Source of the DNA: Muribaculaceae bacterium
GTDB lineage: Bacteria; Bacteroidota; Bacteroidia; Bacteroidales; Muribaculaceae
Direction of reading: 5' to 3'
Assembly (NCBI GenBank): GCA_029062005.1
Contig: JAIDQZ010000010.1
Location: forward strand, 1 to 64,000
DNA length: 64,000 nt
Translations under genes and position numbers: made by a program
Notes under the pieces: generated by a model
Told to the model about the DNA's origin: nothing
The model's input: only the letters and a program-made list of their open reading frames with translations
Databases searched by the model: none
Shown: positions 15,946 through 26,155 of the stretch, one piece after another
Numbering within the stretch: the stretch's first letter is position 1
Layout: every line of letters begins with the position of its first letter

Positions 15946-17226
15946 ATGAAAGGTTCGGAGATTCTTCCAAGACATTACATATTGAGTGGCTGCAGCTGGG
16001 CTTTCGAAGACGGCATCCACAATGCCGATATCGAGGTAACAGACGGCAAAATCAAGGAAATCAGACGAAACGGTACAATTGAAATGACTGATACCAATAC
16101 CCACGTATTTTTTATGGAGGGGAAATTAGTCACATATGGTCTTTGTGATGTCCATGTCCACCTACGCCAACCTGGCTATGAAGCAAAGGAAACCATAAAG
16201 ACAGGATCGGCAGCCGCCCTCAACGGAGGATTCACTGCTGTCTGTGCCATGCCGAACCTCAATCCTACTCCAGATAGCGTGGAGCACATAGGCTCGGAAC
16301 TACACCACATTAAGGAAGATGCCGCAGTAGATGTTTTCCCTTATGCCTCAATTACCATAGACCGTAAAGGAAGACAATTGGTCGACATGGAGGCATTGAA
16401 GCAATATGCTGTAGCATTCTCAGACGACGGGAGCGGCGTGCAGGATGAAGAAATGATGAAAAATGCAATGCAGGAAGCAGCCCGTCTGGATGTCATAATA
16501 GCTGCCCACTGCGAAGTGAACGACCTGCTGAAGGGTGGATACATACACGATGGAGAATACTGCAAGACAAACGGACATAAAGGGATATGCTCGGAAAGCG
16601 AATGGGGGCAGATAGCACGCGACCTCAGACTTGCGAAGGAAACCGGCTGCCGGTACCATGTCTGCCATATTTCCACTAAAGAAAGCGTCGAGCTGATACG
16701 TCAGGCTAAAAAACGGGGGGTAAAGGTTACATGCGAGACAGGTCCGCATTACCTCGTCTTCTGCGACGAAGACCTTCAGGATGAAGGTCGCTTCAAGATG
16801 AATCCCCCGATCAGAAGCCGTGAAGACAGGGATGCGCTGATAGAAGGCATCAAAGACGGAACCATCGACTGTATCGCCACCGACCATGCACCGCACACCG
16901 CTGATGAAAAAAGCCGAGGACTCAGAGGAAGCGCGATGGGTGTCGTCGGACTGGAGACCGCATTCGGAGTATGCCACACCTATCTTGTAAAGACAGGAAT
17001 AATAAGCCTTCAAAGACTTATCGAGCTAATGACGCTGAATCCAAGACGAATCTTCAATCTGGAAGTGGATGGAGACGCCAACTTCACTGTATTCGACCTG
17101 AATCATGAATGGACAGTGGATCCAAGACAGTTCGCTTCGATGGGAAAAGCCACTCCATTTGAAGGGATGAAACTCACAGGAAAGCCGGAAACAGTCATAT
17201 TCAAAGGCAAAAAAATTGATTTATAA
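15946..17226 (+). CDS. pyrC: Dihydroorotase
   Basis: The 426-residue enzyme closes carbamoyl-aspartate to dihydroorotate, step three of UMP synthesis. It is the class I amidohydrolase type: 'DVHVHLRQPG' supplies two metal-binding histidines and the substrate arginine, 'AAHCE' and 'CHIST' supply further histidines, and 'ATDHAPH' the catalytic aspartate. It is the first gene of a co-directional block that contains every enzyme of de novo UMP synthesis, and it lies behind a leader with an intrinsic terminator. ATG 15946 is the first in-frame start after the terminator. Confidence 0.95.
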   Translation: MKGSEILPRHYILSGCSWAFEDGIHNADIEVTDGKIKEIRRNGTIEMTDTNTHVFFMEGKLVTYGLCDVHVHLRQPGYEAKETIKTGSAAALNGGFTAVCAMPNLNPTPDSVEHIGSELHHIKEDAAVDVFPYASITIDRKGRQLVDMEALKQYAVAFSDDGSGVQDEEMMKNAMQEAARLDVIIAAHCEVNDLLKGGYIHDGEYCKTNGHKGICSESEWGQIARDLRLAKETGCRYHVCHISTKESVELIRQAKKRGVKVTCETGPHYLVFCDEDLQDEGRFKMNPPIRSREDRDALIEGIKDGTIDCIATDHAPHTADEKSRGLRGSAMGVVGLETAFGVCHTYLVKTGIISLQRLIELMTLNPRRIFNLEVDGDANFTVFDLNHEWTVDPRQFASMGKATPFEGMKLTGKPETVIFKGKKIDL

Positions 17227-17255
17227 GCTAATCAAGTTTCTACAGACTATATAAA

Positions 17256-18365
17256 ATGAAAGACGCAGACGTAAAACTCGTATTGGAAAACGGACTTGAA
17301 TTTTCAGGTCAGAGTTGCGGTGCCAGACGCAGCATCGTGGGAGAAGTTGTCTTCAACACATCTATGGTGGGATATCAGGAGATTCTTTCCGATCCGTCAT
17401 ACACCAATCAGATAGTCGTGATGACATATCCTCTTATCGGCAACTACGGAATCACTGACGATGACTTCGAGACAAAAGCCCCTACCATCGGGGGCATGGT
17501 GATGCGCGAATGCTGCGAGTCCCCTTCAAACTTCCGATACACAAAGACTATGACCGAAACCCTTGAAGAGGCGAACATTCCCGCCATATCCGGAATCGAC
17601 ACGCGACGGCTCGCACGTATCATCCGTGACGAAGGGTGTATGCGAGCCGCAATTGTCCCTATCCACACTCCTGCGGAAGAAGCTCTGAAGCTTATTTCCG
17701 ACACTCCTGTCGATAAAAAGGTAGTGGCTAAAGTGAGCTGCAAAAAGCGCTGGTTCTCCCGCACACCAAATCAAAAATTCAATGTGGTTGCGATCGACTG
17801 CGGAATAAAGTTCAACATAATCCGCTCGCTCAACAAGCGAGGATGCAATGTCATAATTGTTCCTTACAACATGGATGCCGAACAGATTCTGGCATTCAAG
17901 CCCGACGGCATATTCATATCTAACGGACCGGGTGACCCTGAAGACGTGCCGGAAGTAAGGAATCTCGTTAAAAAGTTGCGCGGCAAACTCCCTATATTCG
18001 GTATATGTCTCGGACATCAGATCATCTCCCTGGCATTCGGAGCAAAGACATACAAGCTTAAATTCGGACATCGAGGTGCAAACCATCCGGTGAAGAATAT
18101 GCTTACCGGGAAAATCGAGATCACTTCACAAAACCACAACTATGCGGTGCGTCCCGAAAGCGTGAGAGACACCGATCTTGAGATAACGCATCTGAATCTG
18201 CTGGACGGAACGGTAGAGGGCGTAAGAAACAAGGAAGAACACATATTCTCTGTCCAGTATCATCCGGAGAGCGCGCCGGGACCGCAGGACAGCGGCTATC
18301 TTTTTGATATTTTCATCCGCGAGATGGAAGAACATAAGAAAGAAACGGAGGTGAAAAATGCCTAA
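17256..18365 (+). CDS. carA: Carbamoyl phosphate synthase small (glutaminase) subunit
   Basis: The 369-residue subunit hydrolyses glutamine and passes ammonia to CarB, for carbamoyl phosphate used by PyrB and in arginine synthesis. The N-terminal CarA domain ('[20 protein letters not shown]') spans residues 1-150. The class I glutaminase domain follows, with nucleophile Cys in 'GICLGHQ' and His/Glu in '[11 protein letters not shown]'. It ends 8 nt inside carB, so translation is probably coupled and subunits made in equal amount. Confidence 0.96.
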   Translation: MKDADVKLVLENGLEFSGQSCGARRSIVGEVVFNTSMVGYQEILSDPSYTNQIVVMTYPLIGNYGITDDDFETKAPTIGGMVMRECCESPSNFRYTKTMTETLEEANIPAISGIDTRRLARIIRDEGCMRAAIVPIHTPAEEALKLISDTPVDKKVVAKVSCKKRWFSRTPNQKFNVVAIDCGIKFNIIRSLNKRGCNVIIVPYNMDAEQILAFKPDGIFISNGPGDPEDVPEVRNLVKKLRGKLPIFGICLGHQIISLAFGAKTYKLKFGHRGANHPVKNMLTGKIEITSQNHNYAVRPESVRDTDLEITHLNLLDGTVEGVRNKEEHIFSVQYHPESAPGPQDSGYLFDIFIREMEEHKKETEVKNA

Positions 18366-21300
18366 GAGAAAAGATATAAAGAAAGTAATGGTGATCGGAT
18401 CAGGCCCCATCATCATCGGACAGGCGGCAGAATTCGACTATGCAGGCACACAAGCATGCCTCGCCCTCAAGGAAGAAGGATATGAGGTGATTCTTGTAAA
18501 TTCAAATCCTGCCACCATCATGACGGATACCGGAATCGCCGATAAGGTATATATGGAGCCGTTGAAACTGGAATATGTGGCAAAGATAATACGCTTCGAG
18601 CGTCCTGATGCCATAGTCCCGGGTCTCGGCGGCCAGACAGGTCTCAATCTTGCTGTGCAGCTTGCAAAAAAAGGGATCCTTGAAGAATGCGGAGTGGAGA
18701 TACTCGGCACTTCATTTAAAAGCATAGAGCAGGCCGAAGACCGCGAGCTCTTCAAAGAGCTTTGCCTCAGTCTCGGCGAACCCGTACTGCCCTCGGAAAT
18801 AGTCAACAGCATAGAAGAGGGCGTGAAGGTAGCGGAAAAGATCGGATACCCTGTAGTGTTGCGCCCGGCATTCACACTCGGAGGCACCGGCGGAGGTTTT
18901 GCCGACAATGAGGAAGAGCTGCGCGAACTGATGAGAAACGCGATCGCACTATCGCCTGTGCACCAGGTACTTGTAGAAAAATCCATAAAGGGCTACAAGG
19001 AAATTGAGTATGAGGTGATGCGCGACAGCAATGATACAGCAATCACGATATGCAATATGGAGAATGTGGATCCGGTTGGAGTCCATACAGGCGATTCAGT
19101 CGTAGTGGCTCCGAGCCAGACCCTCACCAACAAGGAATACCAACTGCTCCGCGATTCCGCACTCCGGCTTATACGAGCACTTGAAATCGAGGGAGGATGC
19201 AACGTGCAGTTCGCTCTCGATCCTCTTTCATTCAACTACTATATAATCGAAGTCAATCCACGAGTATCGCGCAGTTCCGCACTTGCATCCAAAGCCACCG
19301 GATATCCCATAGCAAGGGTAAGCGCTAAGATCGCCGTCGGACTGACACTCGATGAAATACAGATTGCCAACACTCCTGCGAGCTTCGAGCCGGCCCTTGA
19401 CTATGTGGTTACGAAAATTGCAAGATTTCCGTTTGACAAATTCAGCGAGGCATCCAACAAACTCGGCACTCAGATGAAGGCGACGGGTGAAATCATGAGT
19501 GTGGGCAGGACATTTGAAGAGTCTCTGCTCAAAGGCATTCGTTCGCTTGAGACCGGTCTTGACCATCTATATGCAAAAAAATTCGAGGAAATGCCTACAG
19601 AAGCAATCCTCGAATATATAAAGGAAGGCAGAGACGACAGACTGCCAGCCATAGCCCAGCTTCTCAGAAGAAAAGTCGCACTCTGGCACATATATGAAAA
19701 AACCGGCATCGACCTGTTTTTCCTGGAGAAACTCAACAACATCATAAAGCTGGAATGGGAAATACGCGATGCCGAAACCCTTGATGCCGAACTGCTTAGA
19801 GAGGCTAAACGAATGGGCTTCAGCGACCGTCACATAGCCACCCTTCGAAAACGAAGCGAAGAAGACATATGCGAGATGAGGGAATCGCTCGGCATTCTCC
19901 CTGTCTATAAAATGATAGACACCTGCTCGGGAGAATTCGATTCATATGTGCCTTATTTCTACTCCACCTACGAAGATGAGAACGAATCGGTAGTGAGCGA
20001 CAGGAAGAAGATCCTTGTACTCGGCAGCGGTCCTATAAGGATAGGACAAGGAGTGGAATTCGACTATTCTACGGTACACGCCATACAGACCATCCGCGAA
20101 CAAGGCTACGAAGCAATCATAATCAATAATAATCCGGAAACAGTATCGACTGACTACAGCATATCTGACAAGCTCTACTTCGAACCACTGACAGTAGAGG
20201 ATGTAATGAACGTGATACGTCTTGAGAAACCGGATGGAGTGATCGTAACCCTCGGAGGACAGACAGCAATCAACCTCGCAGCTCCTCTTGCAGAGAGAGG
20301 AGTGCCGATAATCGGCACCGGTCTTGAGGCGATTGACAAGGCTGAGGACAGGAAGCATTTCGAACGCATAATGCGTGAGACCGGAATCCCTCAGCCTGAC
20401 GCGGAAGCCGTAACCGACATCGAGAGTGGAGTGAAGGCTGCGGAAAGAATCGGATATCCTGTTCTGGTGCGTCCGAGTTTCGTACTCGGCGGAAGAGCGA
20501 TGCAGATAGTTGGAAACGAGCAGGCACTGCGCCACTACCTGCAGAATGCGGTAGATATCTCGGATCACAGTCCGGTTCTTGTAGATAAATACATCATGGG
20601 CAAGGAACTCGAAGTTGACGCGATATGCGACGGAACGGATGTATTGATCCCGGGCATAATGGAACATGTGGAGAAAACCGGCATTCATTCCGGCGACTCA
20701 ATATCAGTGTATCCGACATTCAGCGTCAGCGAAAAGGTTAGGGAGACGATCGTAGACTATACAGTCCGCTTAGGTAAAGCAATCGGAATAATCGGTCTAT
20801 ACAACATTCAGTTTATTGTGGACAAGAACGACAATGTCTACGTAATAGAAGTTAATCCGCGAAGCTCGCGCACGGTACCGTTCCTGTCAAAATCCACAGG
20901 GGTGCCTATGGCAAAGATCGCCTCAAGAGTTATGCTCGGGGAGAGCCTCAAGAGCCAGGGTTATGAAATGACTCTATATCCAGACCGCAAGCGATGGTTT
21001 GTGAAGACTCCTGCTTTCTCTTTTTCGAAAATCAAGGGGGTTGACTCGTATCTTTCTCCGGAGATGAAATCGACAGGAGAAGCGATCGGTTATGACGACA
21101 TGCTGACCCGCGCACTCTACAAGTCGCTGCAGGCGTCAGGCATGCAGGTGCTGAACTACGGCACACTTCTCGTGACAGTATCTGACGCTGACAAAGAACG
21201 CGCATTGCCGCTCATACGCCGATTCTATGACCTTGGATTCAACGTGGAGGCGACCAGAGGAACTGCCAAATTCCTTAAAGACCATGGCATACGATGCCGC

Positions 21301-21576
21301 ACTATGGGTAAATTCGGTGAGGGAAGCAATGATATCGAACGTTCACTGCGCCAAGGACACGTAAGCTATGTGATCAATACAATAGATGTGAATCAGCATA
21401 ATACGCGTCTTGACGGATATGATATCAGACGAATCGCCATAGAAAACAATGTGACCATATTCACAGCTCTTGAGACAGTAAGAGTCCTCCTTGACGTGCT
21501 TGAGGAAATCACATTGGGAGTATCGACAATAGATGCAGAATATGGAAGAAAAGGAAACGGAATGATATCTCGGTAA
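18358..21576 (+). CDS. carB: Carbamoyl phosphate synthase large subunit
   Basis: The 1072-residue subunit makes carbamoyl phosphate from bicarbonate, ammonia and two ATP. It has the duplicated ATP-grasp structure: residues 1-400 ('[17 protein letters not shown]') and about 550-930 ('[17 protein letters not shown]') begin alike, separated by an oligomerisation domain. The C-terminal 140 residues are an MGS-like allosteric domain ('[20 protein letters not shown]') that binds UMP or ornithine in other bacteria. The length is normal. It overlaps carA by 8 nt and is followed by a repeat-filled gap and a second promoter before pyrKD. Confidence 0.96.
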   Translation: MPKRKDIKKVMVIGSGPIIIGQAAEFDYAGTQACLALKEEGYEVILVNSNPATIMTDTGIADKVYMEPLKLEYVAKIIRFERPDAIVPGLGGQTGLNLAVQLAKKGILEECGVEILGTSFKSIEQAEDRELFKELCLSLGEPVLPSEIVNSIEEGVKVAEKIGYPVVLRPAFTLGGTGGGFADNEEELRELMRNAIALSPVHQVLVEKSIKGYKEIEYEVMRDSNDTAITICNMENVDPVGVHTGDSVVVAPSQTLTNKEYQLLRDSALRLIRALEIEGGCNVQFALDPLSFNYYIIEVNPRVSRSSALASKATGYPIARVSAKIAVGLTLDEIQIANTPASFEPALDYVVTKIARFPFDKFSEASNKLGTQMKATGEIMSVGRTFEESLLKGIRSLETGLDHLYAKKFEEMPTEAILEYIKEGRDDRLPAIAQLLRRKVALWHIYEKTGIDLFFLEKLNNIIKLEWEIRDAETLDAELLREAKRMGFSDRHIATLRKRSEEDICEMRESLGILPVYKMIDTCSGEFDSYVPYFYSTYEDENESVVSDRKKILVLGSGPIRIGQGVEFDYSTVHAIQTIREQGYEAIIINNNPETVSTDYSISDKLYFEPLTVEDVMNVIRLEKPDGVIVTLGGQTAINLAAPLAERGVPIIGTGLEAIDKAEDRKHFERIMRETGIPQPDAEAVTDIESGVKAAERIGYPVLVRPSFVLGGRAMQIVGNEQALRHYLQNAVDISDHSPVLVDKYIMGKELEVDAICDGTDVLIPGIMEHVEKTGIHSGDSISVYPTFSVSEKVRETIVDYTVRLGKAIGIIGLYNIQFIVDKNDNVYVIEVNPRSSRTVPFLSKSTGVPMAKIASRVMLGESLKSQGYEMTLYPDRKRWFVKTPAFSFSKIKGVDSYLSPEMKSTGEAIGYDDMLTRALYKSLQASGMQVLNYGTLLVTVSDADKERALPLIRRFYDLGFNVEATRGTAKFLKDHGIRCRTMGKFGEGSNDIERSLRQGHVSYVINTIDVNQHNTRLDGYDIRRIAIENNVTIFTALETVRVLLDVLEEITLGVSTIDAEYGRKGNGMISR

Positions 21577-21701
21577 TTGAGAATATTGAATTGAGAATTG
21601 AGGGATACTGGAATTAGGATGATGTGAATCACTTTTCTGCAAAAAGCCATATCATACTCCTGAAGATGTTTTTCTCAATTCTCTATTAACAATTCTCAAT
21701 T
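21574..21701. repeat. Inverted AATTGAG / CTCAATT arms, family B
   Basis: AATTGAG-type units start at the carB stop (21574-21603) and the complementary CTCAATT-type units lie at 21673-21701, with a centre of about 70 nt that contains no gene. Transcribed RNA could fold these arms together. Confidence 0.75.
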
Positions 21702-21707
21702 AAAAAA

Positions 21708-21738
21708 TTGGAAATTCGGATTAATTCAACTAATTTTG
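21708..21738 (+). promoter_or_regulatory. Internal promoter before pyrKD (TTG-N20-TAATTTTG)
   Basis: TTG at 21708-21710 and TAATTTTG at 21731-21738 have exact 20-nt spacing. The predicted start site is about 14 nt before ATG 21759. This argues that the TTG at 21708 used by the ORF track is a promoter element and not a start codon. Confidence 0.78.
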
Positions 21739-21758
21739 AAGTCAGAACGCTTATTTTT

Positions 21759-23468
21759 ATGAAATTCGAGATAACAAGCATTACAAGACTTACAGAAACC
21801 GTCTTTGAGATGACTCTTCGAGGCGACTGCTCGGCATTCAGAATGCCCGGACAATTCGTAGAGATATCAATTCCCGGTCTTTATCTTCGTCGTCCTATTT
21901 CAGTGTGTGACATAGAAGGCAACCGCCTCACACTCGTATTCAAGACAGTCGGGAAAGGCACAGACGAGATGGCAAAAATGACCCCCGGAACGGAACTTGA
22001 CCTTTTGATCGGACTCGGCAAGGGATTCGATACCGAACGATGCAAGCAAACAGCCCTTCTGGCCGGAGGCGGTGTCGGTGTACCTCCCCTCTATCTGCTT
22101 GCACGCAGGCTGCTTGCAGAAGGAAAGAAGGTGAAAGTGGCTTTAGGGTTCAACACGGCTGACGAAATATTTTATGCGGACAGATTTCGCGAGCTCGGAG
22201 CCGACCTTGAAGTTGCCACAATCGACGGATCAGCCGGAGTCAAGGGTTTCGTGACGGATGCGATCCGGAAGCCGGAGATGCAGGATTACGACTTCTGGTA
22301 TGCATGCGGTCCTCTCCCGATGCTTTCCGCACTCGGCAGGGAACTTGATTGCGAAAAAGGGGAAGTAAGCATGGAGGAACGCATGGGATGCGGATTCGGT
22401 GCCTGCATGGGATGCACTATAGAGACACCATGGGGACCTAAACGAGTATGCAAGGATGGTCCCGTCTTCGATGCCGTACTCATGAAAGACTTCAAAGGGA
22501 ACGGTACGCCGGCTCCTACACTACCACACGATAGAAAACTTGAAGGAGAACCGAAAATAGACACGGAACTATGCGGAATAAAGCTGATCAATCCGATAGT
22601 ACCGGCAAGCGGCACTTTTGGATTCGGCAAAGAATTTTCTGAGATTTACGACCTTAACATTCTGGGTGGGATTTCCATAAAAGGCACTACACTCAATCCG
22701 CGCTTCGGCAATATCACCCCCCGAATAGCCGAGACCCCCGACGGAATGATAAATAGCGTGGGGCTTCAGAATCCGGGTGCGGACATTGTCTACAACCAGG
22801 AGGTGCCTGAACTGAGAAATATTTATGACGGATGTGTGATTGCCAACGTAAGCGGTTTCTCCATTGAAGAGTATGTGGAAGCATGCCGCAAGGCGGATGC
22901 TTGCCAAGGTGTGGATATAATCGAGGTAAATGTAAGCTGCCCCAACGTACACAATGGAGGCATGGCTTTCGGAACATCTGCGGAACAGGCTGCCGAAGTG
23001 ACGCGCTCCGTCAAAGCTGCCGTAAGCAAACCGGTATTCATAAAGCTTTCTCCCAATGTGACGGATATCGTAAAGATAGCGAAAGCATGCGAGAAGGCGG
23101 GTGCCGACGGTCTGACACTCATCAATACACTTCTGGGAATGCGCATAAACATAAACACGGGAAGTCCGGTCATCGCCAACCGCATGGGAGGATTCTCCGG
23201 ACCTGCGGTATTCCCTGTCGCTGTCAGGATGGTGTATCAGGTGGCACAAGCCGTCAACATTCCAGTCATGGGCTGCGGAGGAGTATCTACAGCCGAAGAT
23301 GTAGTGGAGATGATGATGGCAGGCGCAAGCGCTGTGCAGGTCGGATCGGCAAATCTTGTAGACCCCCTGACATGCCATAACATAGCGTCAGAACTGCCAA
23401 ATGTTTTGAAGAGACTTAGAATCAATAACATAAAAGACATAATAGGAATATCATGGCGAAAGATGTGA
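21759..23468 (+). CDS. pyrKD: Fused dihydroorotate dehydrogenase PyrK-PyrD (class 1B)
   Basis: One 569-residue chain carries both subunits of the NAD-dependent class 1B dihydroorotate dehydrogenase. Residues 1-250 are PyrK: an FAD/NAD domain with '[10 protein letters not shown]' and '[13 protein letters not shown]', then a [2Fe-2S] site with four cysteines ('[11 protein letters not shown]', 'RVC'). After a short linker, residues about 268-569 are the FMN-binding PyrD barrel, with catalytic Cys in 'NVSCPNV' and a phosphate-binding glycine stretch near 'GCGGVS'. The usual arrangement is two adjacent genes. No stop or frame change lies at the junction (about 22500-22570). The start is chosen from the promoter spacing. 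It overlaps pyrF by 16 nt. Confidence 0.92.
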   Translation: MKFEITSITRLTETVFEMTLRGDCSAFRMPGQFVEISIPGLYLRRPISVCDIEGNRLTLVFKTVGKGTDEMAKMTPGTELDLLIGLGKGFDTERCKQTALLAGGGVGVPPLYLLARRLLAEGKKVKVALGFNTADEIFYADRFRELGADLEVATIDGSAGVKGFVTDAIRKPEMQDYDFWYACGPLPMLSALGRELDCEKGEVSMEERMGCGFGACMGCTIETPWGPKRVCKDGPVFDAVLMKDFKGNGTPAPTLPHDRKLEGEPKIDTELCGIKLINPIVPASGTFGFGKEFSEIYDLNILGGISIKGTTLNPRFGNITPRIAETPDGMINSVGLQNPGADIVYNQEVPELRNIYDGCVIANVSGFSIEEYVEACRKADACQGVDIIEVNVSCPNVHNGGMAFGTSAEQAAEVTRSVKAAVSKPVFIKLSPNVTDIVKIAKACEKAGADGLTLINTLLGMRININTGSPVIANRMGGFSGPAVFPVAVRMVYQVAQAVNIPVMGCGGVSTAEDVVEMMMAGASAVQVGSANLVDPLTCHNIASELPNVLKRLRINNIKDIIGISWRKM

Positions 23469-24151
23469 TTATAGCGTGCGACTTCCCTTCCATGGAGGCG
23501 ACACTGGAATTTCTTGACCGTTTCGGCGACACGAAGCCTTACGTAAAGATAGGCATGGAACTCTTCTATGCTGCCGGTCCGGAAATCATCAGGGAAATCA
23601 AGAAAAGAGGACACAAGATCTTCCTTGATCTTAAGCTCTGCGACATACCCAACACGGTGAAGAGCGCAATGTCAGTGCTCTCCCACCTTGACGTGGACAT
23701 GACCAACCTTCACGCATTTGGCGGTCACAAGATGATGGAAGCTGCCATAGAGGGTCTGACTCGTCCTGACGGCACACGTCCGCTTCTTATCGCCGTGACC
23801 ATGCTCACGTCCACGAGCAAGGAACTGATGAATGAAGATCTCCTTATTCCCGGTGAAGTGGATGCTGTGGTGGCAAGTTATGCAAAAAATGCCCAGATGT
23901 CAGGTCTCGATGGAGTGGTATGCTCACCGAGAGAGGCGTCAATAGTGAAAATCGCATGCGGCGACAAGTTTGTGACCGTTACTCCGGGAATTCGTTTTGC
24001 AGATTCTGCAGCCGACGATCAGGTGAGGGTAATGACCCCGGCTATGGCTCGCGAGATCGGCTCTGACTATATAGTGGTGGGACGTCCGATCACTAAAGCC
24101 GAGGATCCGCTTGCCGCCTACGAGCGCTGCTGCCGCGAATTCCTTGGATAA
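23453..24151 (+). CDS. pyrF: Orotidine 5'-phosphate decarboxylase
   Basis: The 232-residue TIM barrel decarboxylates OMP to UMP, the last step of the pathway. The catalytic Asp-Lys-Asp array is seen in '[12 protein letters not shown]', and the phosphate-binding end in 'TPGIRF' and 'IVVGRPIT'. The length fits the short group I enzyme. The longer form of about 270 residues is the one I associate with Bacteroides. It starts 16 nt inside pyrKD, so the two are translated from one message. Confidence 0.94.
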   Translation: MAKDVIIACDFPSMEATLEFLDRFGDTKPYVKIGMELFYAAGPEIIREIKKRGHKIFLDLKLCDIPNTVKSAMSVLSHLDVDMTNLHAFGGHKMMEAAIEGLTRPDGTRPLLIAVTMLTSTSKELMNEDLLIPGEVDAVVASYAKNAQMSGLDGVVCSPREASIVKIACGDKFVTVTPGIRFADSAADDQVRVMTPAMAREIGSDYIVVGRPITKAEDPLAAYERCCREFLG

Positions 24152-24157
24152 TAATTT

Positions 24158-24194
24158 GAATTTAGTATTGAGTATTTAGAATTTAGAATTTTCA
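24158..24194. repeat. AT-rich 7-mer array between pyrF and pyrE
   Basis: TTGAATTTAGTATTGAG-like units with TTTAGAA periodicity fill the 47-nt gap directly before the pyrE start codon. Confidence 0.6.
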
Positions 24195-24198
24195 TATC

Positions 24199-24831
24199 AT
24201 GGAAAAGAAAATAGCCAAGGATCTTCTGAGCGTAGGCGCTGTATTCCTGCGTCCGGAGGAACTTTTCACATGGGCATCGGGAATCAAAAGCCCAATGTAT
24301 TGCGACAACCGCCTTACACTCTCCTATCCCAAAGTGCGTAAAGACATAGAAGAGGGTCTTGCCGAACTCATAACAAAATATTATCCGGAAGCGGAATCAC
24401 TCATGGGTACCTCCACAGCCGGAATCGCCCATGCCGCCATCACGGCATGGCTTCTTGACAAACCTATGGGCTACGTCAGAGGAGGCGCCAAGGATCACGG
24501 CAGGGGCAACCGCATCGAAGGGAAATGCGAGCCGGGCACCAAGGTGGTGGTAGTAGAAGATCTGATCTCGACCGGAGGCAGCTGCATCGAAGTGGTAGAG
24601 GCTCTTCGCGAAGAGGGCGCGGAAGTGCTCGGCATCGTATCGATCTTTACCTACGGAATGAAGAAAGCCACCGACAGGCTGGCAGCCGCAAACGTCACCA
24701 ACCATTCATTGTCAAACCTTGACACTCTCGTGGAAGTCGCAGCCGAGGAGGGATATATCGAACCTGTATGGAAAAGCCGCATCCTCAAATTCCGTGATAA
24801 CCCAAGCGATACCTCTTGGATGGACGCCTGA
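24199..24831 (+). CDS. pyrE: Orotate phosphoribosyltransferase
   Basis: The 210-residue enzyme joins orotate and PRPP to give OMP. The PRPP-binding motif is 'VVVVEDLISTGGS' near residues 114-126, and the catalytic loop contains 'VRGGAKDHGRGN'. The length is normal for bacterial PyrE. It sits between pyrF and pyrB in the pyr block, with 36 nt to pyrB. Confidence 0.95.
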   Translation: MEKKIAKDLLSVGAVFLRPEELFTWASGIKSPMYCDNRLTLSYPKVRKDIEEGLAELITKYYPEAESLMGTSTAGIAHAAITAWLLDKPMGYVRGGAKDHGRGNRIEGKCEPGTKVVVVEDLISTGGSCIEVVEALREEGAEVLGIVSIFTYGMKKATDRLAAANVTNHSLSNLDTLVEVAAEEGYIEPVWKSRILKFRDNPSDTSWMDA

Positions 24832-24867
24832 TCATTCAACTTTCGCAAGCTACTTAAATGATTTAAA

Positions 24868-25947
24868 ATGAAACATCTCATCGATCCTACCGACCTCACG
24901 GTAGAAGAAACCAAAGAGATAATCGACCTTGCTCTCGACATCATCGCCAACCGTGCGAAATATTCAGAAAAATGCAAGGGAAAGAAGCTCGCAACCCTAT
25001 TTTATGAACCCTCCACAAGAACACGACTGAGCTTCACCGCAGCAATGATGGAGCTCGGAGGAAATGTTCTCGGATTCGCAGATGCAGCCAGCAGCTCAGT
25101 CAGCAAGGGTGAGACAGTGAGAGACACCGTGCGTGTTGTGGAGAACTTCGCTGACATCATCGCCATGCGCCATCATATAGAGGGAGCGCAGCTTGCGGCT
25201 ACCGAAGTGAGCCGTGTGCCGGTGATCAACGCCGGCGACGGAAGCCATGCCCATCCTACGCAGACCCTCACAGACCTTCTTACTATAACCAGAGAGCTCG
25301 GAAGACTCGACAACCTTACAATCGGCTTCTGCGGAGACCTAAGGTTCGGACGCACTGTCCACAGCCTTATCAAAGCACTGTCACGCCAGAAAGGAATTAG
25401 AATTGTACTCATTGCTCCCCCACAGCTGCGTCTTCCCGATTACATCAAGCAGGATGTGTGCGACCGGCTCGGACTCGAATACAAAGAAGTGGATACTATT
25501 GAGGAAGCGATACCGGAACTTGACGTGCTATACATGACAAGAGTACAGAAAGAACGCTTTCTGGATGAAGACGAATATGAGGCTGTCAAGGATTCATTCG
25601 TGCTCGACAGCGAAAAGATGAAGCTTGCAAAGGAAAAGATGGCAGTCCTGCATCCTCTCCCCAGAGTGAATGAAATACTTGAAGAAGTAGATTCTGATCC
25701 GAGGGCCGCCTACTTCCGACAAGTTGAAAATGGCAAATTCGTACGCATGGCGCTCATCTCAAGCCTTCTTGACTGGAAAGATGATCCGAGACATGAGATG
25801 CCTGAACAGGAAGAGGTGGAGGTTCCTGACAATCTCCGCTGTGAGAATAAAAAGTGCATAACACGCAATGAGAAGTCACCGCGACGGGCATACAGGGCAT
25901 CTGACGGTTCGTTGCGTTGCCGCTATTGCGACCATAAGTTTAAATGA
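24868..25947 (+). CDS. pyrB: Aspartate carbamoyltransferase fused to a PyrI-type zinc domain
   Basis: The enzyme makes carbamoyl-aspartate, the second step of UMP synthesis. Residues 1-305 are a complete PyrB: carbamoyl-phosphate motif 'FYEPSTRTRLSF', 'RHHIEGA' and 'HPLPRVNEI'. After a short acidic linker, residues about 320-359 carry four cysteines as C325-x4-C330-x20-C351-x2-C354 ('RCENKKCITRNE', 'LRCRYCDHKF'). This matches the zinc domain of the regulatory subunit PyrI, which contacts the catalytic chain. The nucleotide-binding allosteric domain of PyrI is absent here, and no separate pyrI is in the window. A stable catalytic assembly without CTP/ATP control is inferred. It is the last gene of the pyr block. 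Confidence 0.92.
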   Translation: MKHLIDPTDLTVEETKEIIDLALDIIANRAKYSEKCKGKKLATLFYEPSTRTRLSFTAAMMELGGNVLGFADAASSSVSKGETVRDTVRVVENFADIIAMRHHIEGAQLAATEVSRVPVINAGDGSHAHPTQTLTDLLTITRELGRLDNLTIGFCGDLRFGRTVHSLIKALSRQKGIRIVLIAPPQLRLPDYIKQDVCDRLGLEYKEVDTIEEAIPELDVLYMTRVQKERFLDEDEYEAVKDSFVLDSEKMKLAKEKMAVLHPLPRVNEILEEVDSDPRAAYFRQVENGKFVRMALISSLLDWKDDPRHEMPEQEEVEVPDNLRCENKKCITRNEKSPRRAYRASDGSLRCRYCDHKFK

Positions 25948-25950
25948 GAT

Positions 25951-26146
25951 TGTGGAGTTTTGGGGTTGTTAAGTTGTGAGGTTGTGGGGTTGTGAGGTTT
26001 GGATATGTATGGATTTGCGGGCTTGATGTTCCGGACTACTGAAATCTAAAACACAACTCCTCTACGACCAAACAACCAAACAACCACAAAACCCCAAAAC
26101 CCCAACAACTCCACAACCCAACAACCTCAAAACCCCACAACTACAG
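25951..26146. repeat. Inverted G-rich / C-rich short-unit arms, family B variant
   Basis: The left arm (about 25951-26000) is made of GTTGTGGGGTTGTGAGG-like units. The right arm (about 26060-26146) is its inverse (ACAACCTCAAAACCCCACAA). The centre of about 60 nt shows no gene. This is the same arrangement as the AT-rich loci, with another unit sequence. Confidence 0.8.
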
Positions 26147-26155
26147 GTAAAAATT

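Noticed and set aside
19942-20688. 248-aa minus-strand ORF opposite carB.
   Set aside because: It is a shadow of a highly conserved gene and shows no signal peptide, motif or promoter. Other long antisense frames (13574-14317, 22569-23378, 40639-41412) were dropped for the same reason.
21708-21758. TTG start at 21708 for pyrKD.
   Set aside because: This TTG has exact -33 spacing to TAATTTTG and the family N-terminus begins at ATG 21759.
21759-23468. PyrKD fusion as a frameshift artefact.
   Set aside because: Both halves are in one frame with a normal linker and no stop, and each has all its key residues; an assembly error at a lost stop cannot be fully excluded.
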